Positions 7,339 to 14,622 are shown, counted from the stretch's first letter. The stretch: 18,701 nucleotides of DNA from HGM04593 sp045647745 (GCA_045647745.1 JAZRMQ010000014.1:1-18701); one strand, 5' to 3'. Numbers and translations are program-made. Notes: generated from the letters alone by a model not told the origin.

Positions 7339-8667
7339 GTGAAAAACGACAAAAAATTATTCATAGAGACATACGGCTGCCAAATGAACGTTGCCGACAG
7401 TGAGGTTATTGGCTCAATTTTAAAAGTTTCGGGATACAACGTTTGCGAAAGCATTGACGAGGCCGACCTTATCCTGCTCAACACCTGTTCGATACGCGAC
7501 AACGCCGAGCAAAAGATATATGGTCGTCTGGACCAGCTCAACGCTGCCCGACGCGGGAAAAACACAATGATTGGCGTGGTTGGCTGTATGGCCGAACGTG
7601 TAAAGGAGGAGCTAATTAAAAACTACAAAGTTAATATCGTTGCCGGCCCCGACACCTATCTTTCACTCCCCGAACTGATTGCACAGGCCGAGCTTGGGCA
7701 CCCCGCAATGAACATTGAACTATCGACCACCGAGACCTACCGCGACGTTATTCCTATGCGCATCTGCAGCGGCAAAGTATCGGGCTATATCTCTATTATG
7801 CGAGGGTGTAATAATTTCTGCCACTATTGTGTGGTCCCCTACACACGCGGCCGAGAGAGAAGCCGCGACATTCAGAGCATTATAAACGAGGTTGACGACC
7901 TTGTTGCAAAGGGCTTTAAAGAGATTATTCTGCTTGGCCAAAATGTAAATTCCTACCATTTCATCGCAGAAAATAGCGAGGAGACAACATTCCCGCAACT
8001 GCTACGCCGCGTTGCACAGCACGCCCCCAACACACGCATACGCTTTACAACGTCGCACCCCAAAGATATGAGCGACGACACACTGCGTGTTATTGCCGAG
8101 GAGCCCAATGTGTGCAAGAGTATTCATCTGCCCGTTCAAAGTGGCAGCAGCACAATGCTAAAGGCTATGAACCGCAAATACACCCGCGAGTGGTACCTCG
8201 ACCGCATTGAGGCAATACGTCGTATTGTTCCCGACTGTGGCCTTTCAACCGACATCATTGCCGGCTTTTGCGGAGAGACCGAGGAGGACCACCAGCAAAC
8301 TCTGTCGCTGATGAGACACTGCTCCTACGACGCTGCTTTTATGTTCAAATACTCGGAACGCCCGGGCACGTTCGCCAGCAGGCATATGAAAGATGATATA
8401 GAGGATAGCGAAAAGGTGCGCCGACTGAACGAGATTATCGCCCTGCAGCAAGAGTGCTCGGCCAACAACAACCGTCAATGCATAGGCCAAACATACGAAG
8501 TGCTTATCGAGGGCATTTCAAAGCGTTCAAAAGAGCAGTTTTATGGCAGAACCGAGCAGAACCGCACAGCAGTATTCGACAGAAAGAATTACAAGATTGG
8601 TGATTTTGTCAAGGTGAAAATAAACGGCTCCACAGCAGCAACATTGTTGGGAGAAATCGTAGATTAA
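7339..8667 (+). CDS. miaB: tRNA-2-methylthio-N6-dimethylallyladenosine synthase
   Basis: Radical SAM methylthiotransferase that adds the 2-methylthio group to isopentenyl-A37 of tRNAs reading UNN codons. The 442-residue protein has the full architecture. The N-terminal UPF0004 domain carries the auxiliary cluster ligands Cys14 (TYGCQMN), Cys50 (NTCSIRD) and Cys83 (GCMAER). The radical SAM CxxxCxxC is Cys157, Cys161 and Cys164 in RGCNNFCHYCVVPYTRGRE. A C-terminal TRAM domain (about residues 375-440) ends in VKVKINGSTAATLLGEIVD. The start is GTG: an in-frame TAG lies nine bases upstream (7330-7332) and the first internal ATG falls after Cys14. It is somewhat shorter at the N-terminus than typical Bacteroides homologues. 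Monocistronic, with its own promoter and terminator. Confidence 0.97.
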   Translation: MKNDKKLFIETYGCQMNVADSEVIGSILKVSGYNVCESIDEADLILLNTCSIRDNAEQKIYGRLDQLNAARRGKNTMIGVVGCMAERVKEELIKNYKVNIVAGPDTYLSLPELIAQAELGHPAMNIELSTTETYRDVIPMRICSGKVSGYISIMRGCNNFCHYCVVPYTRGRERSRDIQSIINEVDDLVAKGFKEIILLGQNVNSYHFIAENSEETTFPQLLRRVAQHAPNTRIRFTTSHPKDMSDDTLRVIAEEPNVCKSIHLPVQSGSSTMLKAMNRKYTREWYLDRIEAIRRIVPDCGLSTDIIAGFCGETEEDHQQTLSLMRHCSYDAAFMFKYSERPGTFASRHMKDDIEDSEKVRRLNEIIALQQECSANNNRQCIGQTYEVLIEGISKRSKEQFYGRTEQNRTAVFDRKNYKIGDFVKVKINGSTAATLLGEIVD

Positions 8668-8670
8668 AAC

Positions 8671-8702
8671 AGAACGTGAGCGGCAATTGCCGCTCACGTT
8701 CT
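8671..8702 (+). terminator. miaB terminator, 32-bp perfect palindrome
   Basis: AGAACGTGAGCGGCAA is followed directly by its exact reverse complement, starting four bases after the miaB stop. In RNA the innermost few bases would form the loop of a very stable hairpin. The following tract (TTATC) is only weakly U-rich. Being symmetrical, it could also stop or bind from the other strand, but the PspC transcript has its own hairpin before it. Confidence 0.78.
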
Positions 8703-8749
8703 TTATCAATGGTGAACCAAAGACCCGGCTTTAAAATAACAAAACCTTT

Positions 8750-8790
8750 AAGGGCAAGCGCAATGCAAAGAGGCGCTTTTCACCACCCTT
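8750..8790 (-). terminator. Probable terminator of the PspC-domain gene
   Basis: On the minus strand AAGCGC (8773-8778) pairs with GCGCTT (8756-8761), and AAGGG (8786-8790) with CCCTT (8750-8754) outside it, separated by a bulge. It is followed by AAAGGTTTTGTTATTTT. Position, 17 bases past the stop codon, fits; the stem is interrupted, so confidence is moderate. Confidence 0.45.
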
Positions 8791-8806
8791 TAACCTGAAT
8801 AAATTA

Positions 8807-9034
8807 TCATTTATTATCCAAGCGTTTCTTCATACGCTCGGCATAACTCTCCTGTTTTTTATCGGGCATCAAGAACCACAAAATGAGATAAAACAAAATT
8901 GGAGCACCCACCAATGCAATAGCAAGCACAAACCAAATAAGACGCAAATTCTTTACATCCCAGCCAAAATGCTCGGCCACACCAGCACACACACCCGCAA
9001 TCTTCTTGTTCTCTGAACGAACCAATCTTTCCAT
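8807..9034 (-). CDS. PspC-domain small membrane protein
   Basis: A 75-residue protein with the PspC pattern: RLVRSENKKIAGVCAGVAEHFGWD, then LRLIWFVLAIALVGAPILFY and LILWFLMP as one long or two short membrane segments, and a charged tail. PspC domains occur in phage-shock/envelope stress proteins and in many small Bacteroidetes stress-related membrane proteins; the exact role here is unknown. I chose the ATG at 9034. An in-frame GTG at 9064 would add ten Lys-rich residues, but it lies directly at the edge of the likely -7 box. Single gene, convergent with miaB. Confidence 0.82.
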   Translation of the reverse strand: MERLVRSENKKIAGVCAGVAEHFGWDVKNLRLIWFVLAIALVGAPILFYLILWFLMPDKKQESYAERMKKRLDNK

Positions 9035-9063
9035 TTTCAATCTGTTTTTTTTCGTTTGAGCCA

Positions 9064-9091
9064 CAAAAATACTAAAAAAAGCACCCGCAAA
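9064..9091 (-). promoter_or_regulatory. Possible promoter of the PspC-domain gene
   Basis: On the minus strand TATTTTTG (9064-9071) matches the -7 consensus TAnnTTTG exactly. The nearest TTTG (9088-9091) is 16 bases away, shorter than the usual 19-21, so the -33 assignment is weak. Confidence 0.42.
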
Positions 9092-9167
9092 GTGTTAAAA
9101 AATGTGATTTTATTCATTTTTAAAGGTAAAAGTTCAAAAAACGAGAACAATATTACCGCAAATGGTA

Positions 9168-9175
9168 TATTTTTG
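9168..9175 (+). promoter_or_regulatory. Possible -7 box for the methyltransferase-to-folK operon
   Basis: TATTTTTG (9168-9175) matches TAnnTTTG, but no TTTG lies at the right distance upstream. Transcription would start near 9182. That leaves almost no leader for the ATG at 9185 and favours the ATG at 9224 as the start of the next gene. Confidence 0.42.
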
Positions 9176-9223
9176 TAACAAATTATGGAGGAGTGTGCTC
9201 TAACGAAACGTAAAAAAGAAACA

Positions 9224-10123
9224 ATGACTATAATAAGCTACGACAAATGCCCTTTATGCAAAAGCAACGCCATAAAAAAGCGCTTTGCCTGCATTGACAA
9301 ATTTGCCACCGGCGAGTCATTTGACATTTACGAGTGCGACGATTGTGGGCTGGTATTTACTCAAAAAATCCCCGATGAAAAGGAGATTGGCCGATACTAC
9401 GAATCGCCAACATACATTTCGCACAGCAACACAAACAAAGGCCTCATAAACCGCATATACCAACTGGTGCGCAAAAGAATGTTGCAAAAAAAGGCAAAGT
9501 TGGTGAAGCAGCTCACCCTGCTTGAAAAAGGCAAACTCCTCGACTATGGCGCTGGCACCGGGCACTTTGCACGAGTTATGGCAGCAAAAGGTTGGGACGT
9601 TACCGCCATTGAAAAGAGTGACAAGGCACGCGAACTTGCACTGAAGGATTTTGGGTTCGAGATGTGCCCTGTTGAGTCCCTTGCCAAGATTGAGGATAAG
9701 AGGCTTGACGTTGTTACAATGTGGCACGTGATGGAGCATATACAAAACCCGGACAACTTGTGGAAAGAGCTGCACCGCATACTCAACGACACGGGCGTTG
9801 CTATTATTGCCGTGCCCAACAGCATCTCCTACGATGCCCAAAAATACCAAGAGCATTGGGCGGCGTATGACGTGCCAAGGCATCTGTGGCATTTTACCCC
9901 AAGCACCATTATGCGTTGGGGCGAGAAGCACGGATTCTTGCTCGAGAAGCAATATAGAATGCCTTTTGACGGATTTTACATATCAATGCTGAGCGAGCAG
10001 AACAAAGGCTCTCGCCTGCACACAATAAAGGGCTTTTGGAACGGCTTTAAGGGTTGGATAGCACAATGCAGGAAAAGCAGCGCAAGCAGCTCCATCATAT
10101 ATGTTTTTAGGAAAAAAAGATGA
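9224..10123 (+). CDS. Class I SAM-dependent methyltransferase with N-terminal zinc ribbon
   Basis: About 299 residues. The N-terminus carries two Cys pairs (KCPLCKS and CDDCGLVF) that form a zinc ribbon, followed by a Rossmann-type methyltransferase domain. Motif I is LLDYGAGTGHF (Asp107), followed by an acidic strand in VTAIEKSDKA; the post-I region has VVTMWHVMEHI and a later VPNS. This architecture matches the Methyltransf_23 group seen in sugar or surface-molecule modification; the substrate cannot be told. An ATG at 9185 would add 13 residues but is nearly at the likely transcription start, and homologues begin near the Cys pair, so 9224 is preferred. Its stop overlaps the ftsX start by four bases (ATGA). 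Confidence 0.82.
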   Translation: MTIISYDKCPLCKSNAIKKRFACIDKFATGESFDIYECDDCGLVFTQKIPDEKEIGRYYESPTYISHSNTNKGLINRIYQLVRKRMLQKKAKLVKQLTLLEKGKLLDYGAGTGHFARVMAAKGWDVTAIEKSDKARELALKDFGFEMCPVESLAKIEDKRLDVVTMWHVMEHIQNPDNLWKELHRILNDTGVAIIAVPNSISYDAQKYQEHWAAYDVPRHLWHFTPSTIMRWGEKHGFLLEKQYRMPFDGFYISMLSEQNKGSRLHTIKGFWNGFKGWIAQCRKSSASSSIIYVFRKKR

Positions 10124-10980
10124 AAAAACCTATTTTGAACATACAAACCTTGAGTGTCTACATCAGCACAACACTTGTGTTGTTGCTGTTGGGCATTATG
10201 GGCATACTATTCGTTGGCGGACAGTCTCTATCAAAGAAAATAAAGGAGAATTTTAAGATGACTGTCATCATTGACAGCAAGGCTGAGGAACCGGCAATAC
10301 TCAAGCTGCAAAAGAGCATCGACAAAAAAGCGTATGTCTTGAACTGCAAATATATCTCAAAAGAGGATGCACTTAACGAGGCAAAAGAGAGCCTTGGCGC
10401 CGACCCTATGGAGCTTTTGGGTGCGAACCCTTATGAGGCAGAGATTGAGATAAGCCTGAAAGAGGAGTTCTCGAATGTCGACAAGATGATGGAGATTGAA
10501 AAAGAACTGCTGAGAAACAAAGAGGTTGCAGAGGTAATATACCACAAGGGGCACATCGACTCGGTGAACCACAATATTCAAAAAGTAGCACTGTTATTGC
10601 TCACATTGCTGATACTGCTCACCGTAATATCGTGGTCGTTGATAAGCAATCTCGTGCGCCTGTCGATATATTCAAAGCGTTTTCTGCTCCACACAATGAA
10701 ATTGGTTGGAGCAACGTGGAGTTTTATCAGACGTCCGTTCCTGCTAAAGAATATGTGGATTGGGCTTGTTGCCGGATTTATTGCAAATGCCTTGTTGGGA
10801 ACAATATTATACCTGTTGCAACAGCGTTCGCCCGAGATTGCGTTACTGTTGCCCATTAAGGAGCTTGCCATCGTGGGTGGCGCGGTAATTGTGTTCGGAA
10901 TTATCATCTGCACACTATGCGCATTTCTCTCGGTCAACCGCTTCCTGCGTATGCGTAACAACGACCTTTATTTCATTTGA
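10120..10980 (+). CDS. ftsX: Cell division protein FtsX-like permease
   Basis: A 286-residue membrane protein. A cytoplasmic N-terminus leads to one helix (about residues 14-33). A roughly 120-residue extracytoplasmic domain begins FKMTVIIDSKAEEPAI and contains the CKYISKEDAL and ADPMELLGANPYEAEIEI segments typical of FtsX. Three C-terminal helices lie at about 157-175, 208-232 and 245-268. FtsX works with the ATPase FtsE to activate peptidoglycan hydrolases at the septum. ftsE is not adjacent, as is usual in Bacteroidetes. Second gene of the operon, overlapping the methyltransferase stop by four bases. Confidence 0.92.
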   Translation: MKKPILNIQTLSVYISTTLVLLLLGIMGILFVGGQSLSKKIKENFKMTVIIDSKAEEPAILKLQKSIDKKAYVLNCKYISKEDALNEAKESLGADPMELLGANPYEAEIEISLKEEFSNVDKMMEIEKELLRNKEVAEVIYHKGHIDSVNHNIQKVALLLLTLLILLTVISWSLISNLVRLSIYSKRFLLHTMKLVGATWSFIRRPFLLKNMWIGLVAGFIANALLGTILYLLQQRSPEIALLLPIKELAIVGGAVIVFGIIICTLCAFLSVNRFLRMRNNDLYFI

Positions 10981-10994
10981 TAACAATATAAATT

Positions 10995-11231
10995 ATGGAT
11001 AAACCAAATTTTGCTTTCAGTAAATGGAATTATATTCTGCTTGCCGCAGGTGTGATTGCCATTATCTTGGGCTTTACTCTAATGGTAGGCCCCGGTTCAA
11101 CCGAGACACATTTTGAGCCTGATATCTTCAGTTTCAGAAGAATAAAATTGGCACCGGCAATTTGCTTTTCGGGATTTATATTTGTAATCTTTGCCATTAT
11201 GTACAAGGCAAAAGACAACAAGAAGAACTAA
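10995..11231 (+). CDS. DUF3098 small membrane protein
   Basis: A 78-residue protein with two membrane helices (about 13-31 and 52-70), a loop rich in Phe and Glu containing HFEPDIFSFRR, and a Lys/Asn-rich tail. It matches the DUF3098 family, found in Bacteroidetes between ftsX and uppP. No function is known; the position suggests envelope biogenesis. It starts 14 bases after the ftsX stop. Confidence 0.85.
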   Translation: MDKPNFAFSKWNYILLAAGVIAIILGFTLMVGPGSTETHFEPDIFSFRRIKLAPAICFSGFIFVIFAIMYKAKDNKKN

Positions 11232-11249
11232 AAGTAATAAATAGAAAAA

Positions 11250-12098
11250 ATGAGTATACTCGAAACAATAATCATTGCCATTGTTGAAGGACTGACCGAG
11301 TTTTTACCGGTATCCTCAACCGGACATATGATTATCACTCAAAATATTTTGGGTGTTGAAAGTACACCTTTTGTAAAGGCTTTTACCTTTATAATACAAT
11401 TCGGTGCTATTCTTTCAGTGGTTGTTCTCTATTGGAAACGCTTTTTCAAGCTCAACCACACTCCTGCCCCCGAGGGCGCCGGAGCTTTCAAACGTTTTCT
11501 GCACAAATATGATTTCTACTGGAAATTGTTTGTAGCCTTTATCCCTGCTGCCGTGCTTGGCCTGTTGTTCAGCGATGCAATAGATGCTATGCTTGAGAGC
11601 GTTGAGGTTGTTGCCGTAACACTCATCCTTGGTGGTATATTTATGCTCTTCTCGGATAAAATTTTCAATAAAGGCAGCGAAAAGACTAAACTCACCGAGA
11701 AAAAAGCTTTTTATATCGGACTCTTCCAGTGTATATCAATGATACCCGGAGTGTCGCGTTCAATGGCAACCATCGTTGGCGGTATGGCACAAAAGCTCAC
11801 AAGAAAGGCCGCTGCCGAGTTCTCGTTTTTCCTTGCTGTGCCCACAATGCTGGCAGCAACATTCTTCAAGATGCTAAAGATTTTTACCGAGGAGAACGGC
11901 ACACAGATATTAAAAGAAAATCTTGACACATTGATTATTGGAAACATTGTTGCGTTCATTGTCGCAATGCTTGCAATAAAGTTTTTTATAAATTTTGTAA
12001 CAAAGTATGGTTTCAAAGTATTCGGATGGTATAGAATTCTTGTCGGAGGCGCTATCCTTGTAATGCTTTTGACCGGACATAACCTTTCTATCATATAA
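11250..12098 (+). CDS. uppP: Undecaprenyl-diphosphate phosphatase
   Basis: Removes a phosphate from undecaprenyl diphosphate at the membrane, recycling the lipid carrier for peptidoglycan and other envelope polymers; also called BacA, since overproduction gives bacitracin resistance. The 282-residue multi-pass protein has both signature motifs: EGLTEFLPVSSTGHM near the N-terminus (Glu13, Glu17, His26) and PGVSRSMATI with Arg170. Length and the number of hydrophobic segments (about eight) are normal. Its TAA overlaps the truB ATG by one base. Confidence 0.96.
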   Translation: MSILETIIIAIVEGLTEFLPVSSTGHMIITQNILGVESTPFVKAFTFIIQFGAILSVVVLYWKRFFKLNHTPAPEGAGAFKRFLHKYDFYWKLFVAFIPAAVLGLLFSDAIDAMLESVEVVAVTLILGGIFMLFSDKIFNKGSEKTKLTEKKAFYIGLFQCISMIPGVSRSMATIVGGMAQKLTRKAAAEFSFFLAVPTMLAATFFKMLKIFTEENGTQILKENLDTLIIGNIVAFIVAMLAIKFFINFVTKYGFKVFGWYRILVGGAILVMLLTGHNLSII

Positions 12099-12781
12099 TG
12101 GATTTTGTTGCAGGAGAAATAATACCGATAAATAAACCCTATACTTGGACGTCGTTCCAGATAGTAAACAAGATACGCTACCACCTGAGCCGTAAGTACG
12201 GAATAAAGAGATTTAAGGTTGGACACGCGGGCACACTCGTCCCATTGGCGTCAGGCGTTTTGTTGCTATGCACCGGAAAGGCTACAAAAAGGATTGAAGA
12301 GCTGCAAAGCCACACAAAAGAGTACGAGGCCGAGATTATGCTGGGAGCAACCACCCCTTCGTTCGATTTAGAACACCCGGTGGACGCCACCTACCCATAC
12401 GAGCACATTACCAAAGAGATGGTCGAAGAGACACTGAAACAGTTCGTTGGTGATATTGAGCAACGCCCCCCACTCTTTTCGGCGTGCAAAGTAAATGGCA
12501 AACGCGCCTACGACCTTGCTCGTGGCGGCAGCGATATGCAGTTGACTCCAAAGCTGATACGTATTGACTCAATAGAGCTATTGGAGTGCGAACTGCCAAA
12601 AATAAGGATACGAGTAGTTTGTGGCAAAGGAACCTATATCCGCTCGCTCGCTCGCGACATTGGCACAGCCCTGAACAGCGGCGGACACCTTACCGACCTT
12701 GTACGCACACGTATCGGAGAGTATAAACTAGAAAATTGTATAACCCCGGAGGAATTCCAAGAATGGCTTGAAAATCAATGA
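12098..12781 (+). CDS. truB: tRNA pseudouridine(55) synthase TruB with catalytic Asp replaced by Val
   Basis: TruB makes pseudouridine 55 in the T-loop of nearly all tRNAs and also acts as a tRNA folding chaperone. The 227-residue product matches along its length: IPINKPYTWTSFQIV, KVGHAG, the Tyr-containing KEYEAEIMLGATTPSFD, RPPLFSACKVNGKRAYDLAR, and CGKGTYIRSLARDIG with the conserved Arg. The striking exception is the core motif. The family has G-H-x-G-x-L-D-P-L-A-T-G, but this protein reads GHAGTLVPLASG, so the nucleophilic aspartate is Val48 (codon GTC, 12239-12241; GAC would give Asp). Asp is required in all characterised pseudouridine synthases, so the protein as read should be catalytically dead. 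The frame is open and otherwise undecayed, so it is called a CDS. It overlaps queA only if queA starts at 12778. Confidence 0.9.
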   Translation: MDFVAGEIIPINKPYTWTSFQIVNKIRYHLSRKYGIKRFKVGHAGTLVPLASGVLLLCTGKATKRIEELQSHTKEYEAEIMLGATTPSFDLEHPVDATYPYEHITKEMVEETLKQFVGDIEQRPPLFSACKVNGKRAYDLARGGSDMQLTPKLIRIDSIELLECELPKIRIRVVCGKGTYIRSLARDIGTALNSGGHLTDLVRTRIGEYKLENCITPEEFQEWLENQ

Positions 12782-12828
12782 ATATGAATCCAATGACTGA
12801 AGAACATTTTAGTATAAGCGGACAGCAT

Positions 12829-13887
12829 ATGAAGCTGTCACAGTTTAAATACAAATTGCCCGAGGAGCGCATCGCGCTCTATCCGGCCGATTGTCGTGAT
12901 GAATCACGTCTGCTCGTTCTACACAAGAAGACCGGCGAGATAGAGCACCGCCTGTTCAAGGAGGTCATCAACTATTTCGACGAGAAAGATGTTTTTGTGA
13001 TGAACGACAGCAAAGTGTTCCCTGCGCGCCTCTATGGCAACAAGGAGAAAACAAATGCACAGATTGAGGTATTTCTTTTGCGCGAGCTTAACGAGGAGTT
13101 TCGTTTGTGGGACGTGCTCGTTGACCCAGCCCGCAAAATTCGCATCGGCAATAAGCTCTACTTTGGCGAGGACAACTCAATGGTAGCCGAAGTTATTGAC
13201 AACACCACATCACGTGGCCGCACATTGCGTTTCCTCTACGATGGCCCTCACGACGAGTTTAAGAAGGCGCTCTTTGCTCTTGGCGTAGCTCCGCTGCCCG
13301 ATGACTTCAAGCGCTTGCGCAAAGAGGAGCCCGAGGACCTACAGAATTTCCAGACTTACTTTGCAAAGAAAGAGGGCTCGGTAACAGCATCATTCGCCGG
13401 CCTGCACTTCACACGCGAGTTGATGAAACGTATGGAAATCAAAGGCATCGACACAGCATTCGTAACAATGCACACCGGCCTTGGCAGCTTCCGCGAGATT
13501 GACGTTGAGGACCTTACCAAGCACAAGATGGATAGCGACCTCATCAGCGTAGACACCGATGCTGTACAGACAATCAACAAAGCAAAAGCCGAGAATCGCA
13601 GAATTTGCGCAGTCGGAACATCTGTGCAGCGCGTGCTGGAGACAGCAGCCCTCACCGGCGGAATGCTCAAGGAGTATGATGGCTGGACAAGCAAATTCAT
13701 CTTCCCCGAGTATAATTTCCAAGTGGCAAACTGTATGATTGCCAATTTCTATGCACCATATTCAACAATGTTGATGCTCACCACTGCGTTCGGCGGTTAC
13801 GACAATGTGATGAACGCCTACAAGGTTGCACTCGACGAGGGTTACCGCTTTGGCCTCTACGGCGACGCAATGCTCATCATTGACTAA
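12829..13887 (+). CDS. queA: S-adenosylmethionine:tRNA ribosyltransferase-isomerase (QueA), divergent
   Basis: QueA moves the ribosyl part of SAM onto 7-aminomethyl-7-deazaguanine at tRNA position 34, giving epoxyqueuosine. From the ATG at 12829 the protein is 352 residues and begins MKLSQFKYKLPEERIALYPA as in the family, followed by RDESRLLVLHKKTG, VFPARLYGNKE and WDVLVDPARKI. In the C-terminal half several normally very conserved stretches differ. APTAGLHFT reads ASFAGLHFT. The PLPPYI-R segment is replaced by PLPDDFKRLRKEE. The NFHLPKSTLLML-like stretch reads NFYAPYSTMLML. An in-frame ATG at 12778, overlapping the truB stop as ATGA, would add 17 residues of unconserved sequence; it is an alternative start. 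Tightly placed between truB and folK. Confidence 0.9.
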   Translation: MKLSQFKYKLPEERIALYPADCRDESRLLVLHKKTGEIEHRLFKEVINYFDEKDVFVMNDSKVFPARLYGNKEKTNAQIEVFLLRELNEEFRLWDVLVDPARKIRIGNKLYFGEDNSMVAEVIDNTTSRGRTLRFLYDGPHDEFKKALFALGVAPLPDDFKRLRKEEPEDLQNFQTYFAKKEGSVTASFAGLHFTRELMKRMEIKGIDTAFVTMHTGLGSFREIDVEDLTKHKMDSDLISVDTDAVQTINKAKAENRRICAVGTSVQRVLETAALTGGMLKEYDGWTSKFIFPEYNFQVANCMIANFYAPYSTMLMLTTAFGGYDNVMNAYKVALDEGYRFGLYGDAMLIID

Positions 13888-13895
13888 GAATAGAA

Positions 13896-14366
13896 ATGGC
13901 GACAATATACCTTGGACTAGGAACAAATATTGGCGACAAGAAGGAGAACCTTATGCGAGCGATAGAATCCCTATCGCTCGCGCTTGGTTCTTGCACCGCA
14001 CAATCATCATTCATAGAAACAGCCCCTTGGGGATTCGATAGCAAAAACAGTTTCCTCAACTGCGCTGTTGCCTTTGAAACGACACTCACACCGCAGCAGC
14101 TGCTCGACACCACCGAAAAAATAGAACGCGAGCTGGGGCGCACCGCAAAAACCACAAACAGAGACTATCACGACCGCATAATAGACATTGACATTCTCCT
14201 TTATGGAAACGAGGCTATCGAAAGCCCGCGGCTCACAATCCCCCACCCCTTGATGCACCAACGCACCTTTGTGCTTGAACCATTGGCCGAGATTGCACCC
14301 GATGCCGTTCACCCCATAAAAAACAAGAGCATCGAACAACTGCTCAACGAATTACAACAGCAATAA
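13896..14366 (+). CDS. folK: 2-amino-4-hydroxy-6-hydroxymethyldihydropteridine diphosphokinase
   Basis: HPPK transfers pyrophosphate from ATP to 6-hydroxymethyl-dihydropterin, preparing it for FolP in folate synthesis. The 156-residue protein has the whole signature: LGLGTNIGDKKENL, ETAPWGF, FLNCAV, then RDYHDRIIDIDILLYG with the two magnesium-binding aspartates, and IPHPLMHQRTFVLEPL. Last gene of the operon, eight bases after queA. folE of the same pathway is encoded on the other strand at 2815-3393. No clear terminator follows; readthrough into the metK leader cannot be excluded. Confidence 0.97.
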   Translation: MATIYLGLGTNIGDKKENLMRAIESLSLALGSCTAQSSFIETAPWGFDSKNSFLNCAVAFETTLTPQQLLDTTEKIERELGRTAKTTNRDYHDRIIDIDILLYGNEAIESPRLTIPHPLMHQRTFVLEPLAEIAPDAVHPIKNKSIEQLLNELQQQ

Positions 14367-14399
14367 AAAGTTAAAAAAGAGTTATTTGAACAAAAAAAA

Positions 14400-14445
14400 G
14401 GCTACAACGCACAATGTTTACACAAAAACCATTACCTTTGTAGCC
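14400..14445 (+). promoter_or_regulatory. metK promoter -7 box inside an inverted repeat
   Basis: TACCTTTG (14433-14440) matches the Bacteroidetes -7 consensus exactly and places a transcription start near 14447. No TTTG lies at the proper -33 distance. The box overlaps the right arm of a perfect 8-bp inverted repeat, GGCTACAA (14400-14407) and TTGTAGCC (14438-14445), 30 bases apart. The repeat could be an operator that controls access to the -7 box; this is inference. Confidence 0.5.
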
Positions 14446-14466
14446 GAAAAGCCCACCGAGGCTGTA

Positions 14467-14520
14467 TGTGTGGAGAGATTTGACTGCTTGCAACCACGAT
14501 AAAAAATGCTAAAAGCCCCA
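14467..14520 (+). ncRNA. SAM-II-type riboswitch candidate in the metK leader
   Basis: The segment lines up with the SAM-II aptamer. A P1 stem is formed by GTGG (14470-14473) with CCAC (14494-14497), extended by a U-G pair. The loop contains GATTTGAC, a TGC and TTGCAA, and the tail contains GATAAA and GCTAAAA. The known alphaproteobacterial/metagenomic SAM-II has GAUUU, AAC, UUGCAA, then GAUAAA and GCUAAAAA in the same order and nearly the same spacing. GCTT in the loop (14486-14489) can pair with AAGC (14513-14516), giving an H-type pseudoknot. The gene downstream, metK, makes SAM. A long-loop SAM-II variant has been described; which class this belongs to needs a covariance search. The aptamer ends about 145 bases before the start codon. 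Confidence 0.68.
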
Positions 14521-14622
14521 TCAGAGGGCATTGTAAAGGCATTTCGCCGGCATTGAATATCCCACATAAATGGTTCTCGCAAGGCTTGCAACATTAACAA
14601 GCAAATATTAACCACGCCCAGC

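Noticed and set aside
9035..9064. GTG start extending the PspC-domain protein
   Set aside because: The GTG touches the likely -7 box, so it would not be in the transcript; ATG at 9034 fits the family.
9317..9952. Long minus-strand open frame of 211 codons
   Set aside because: It is antisense to the methyltransferase gene, with no family resemblance; the plus-strand frame has clear zinc-ribbon and SAM motifs.
14400..14445. The inverted repeat as a folK terminator
   Set aside because: The 30-base loop is long, no T-run follows, and the right arm overlaps a good -7 box.
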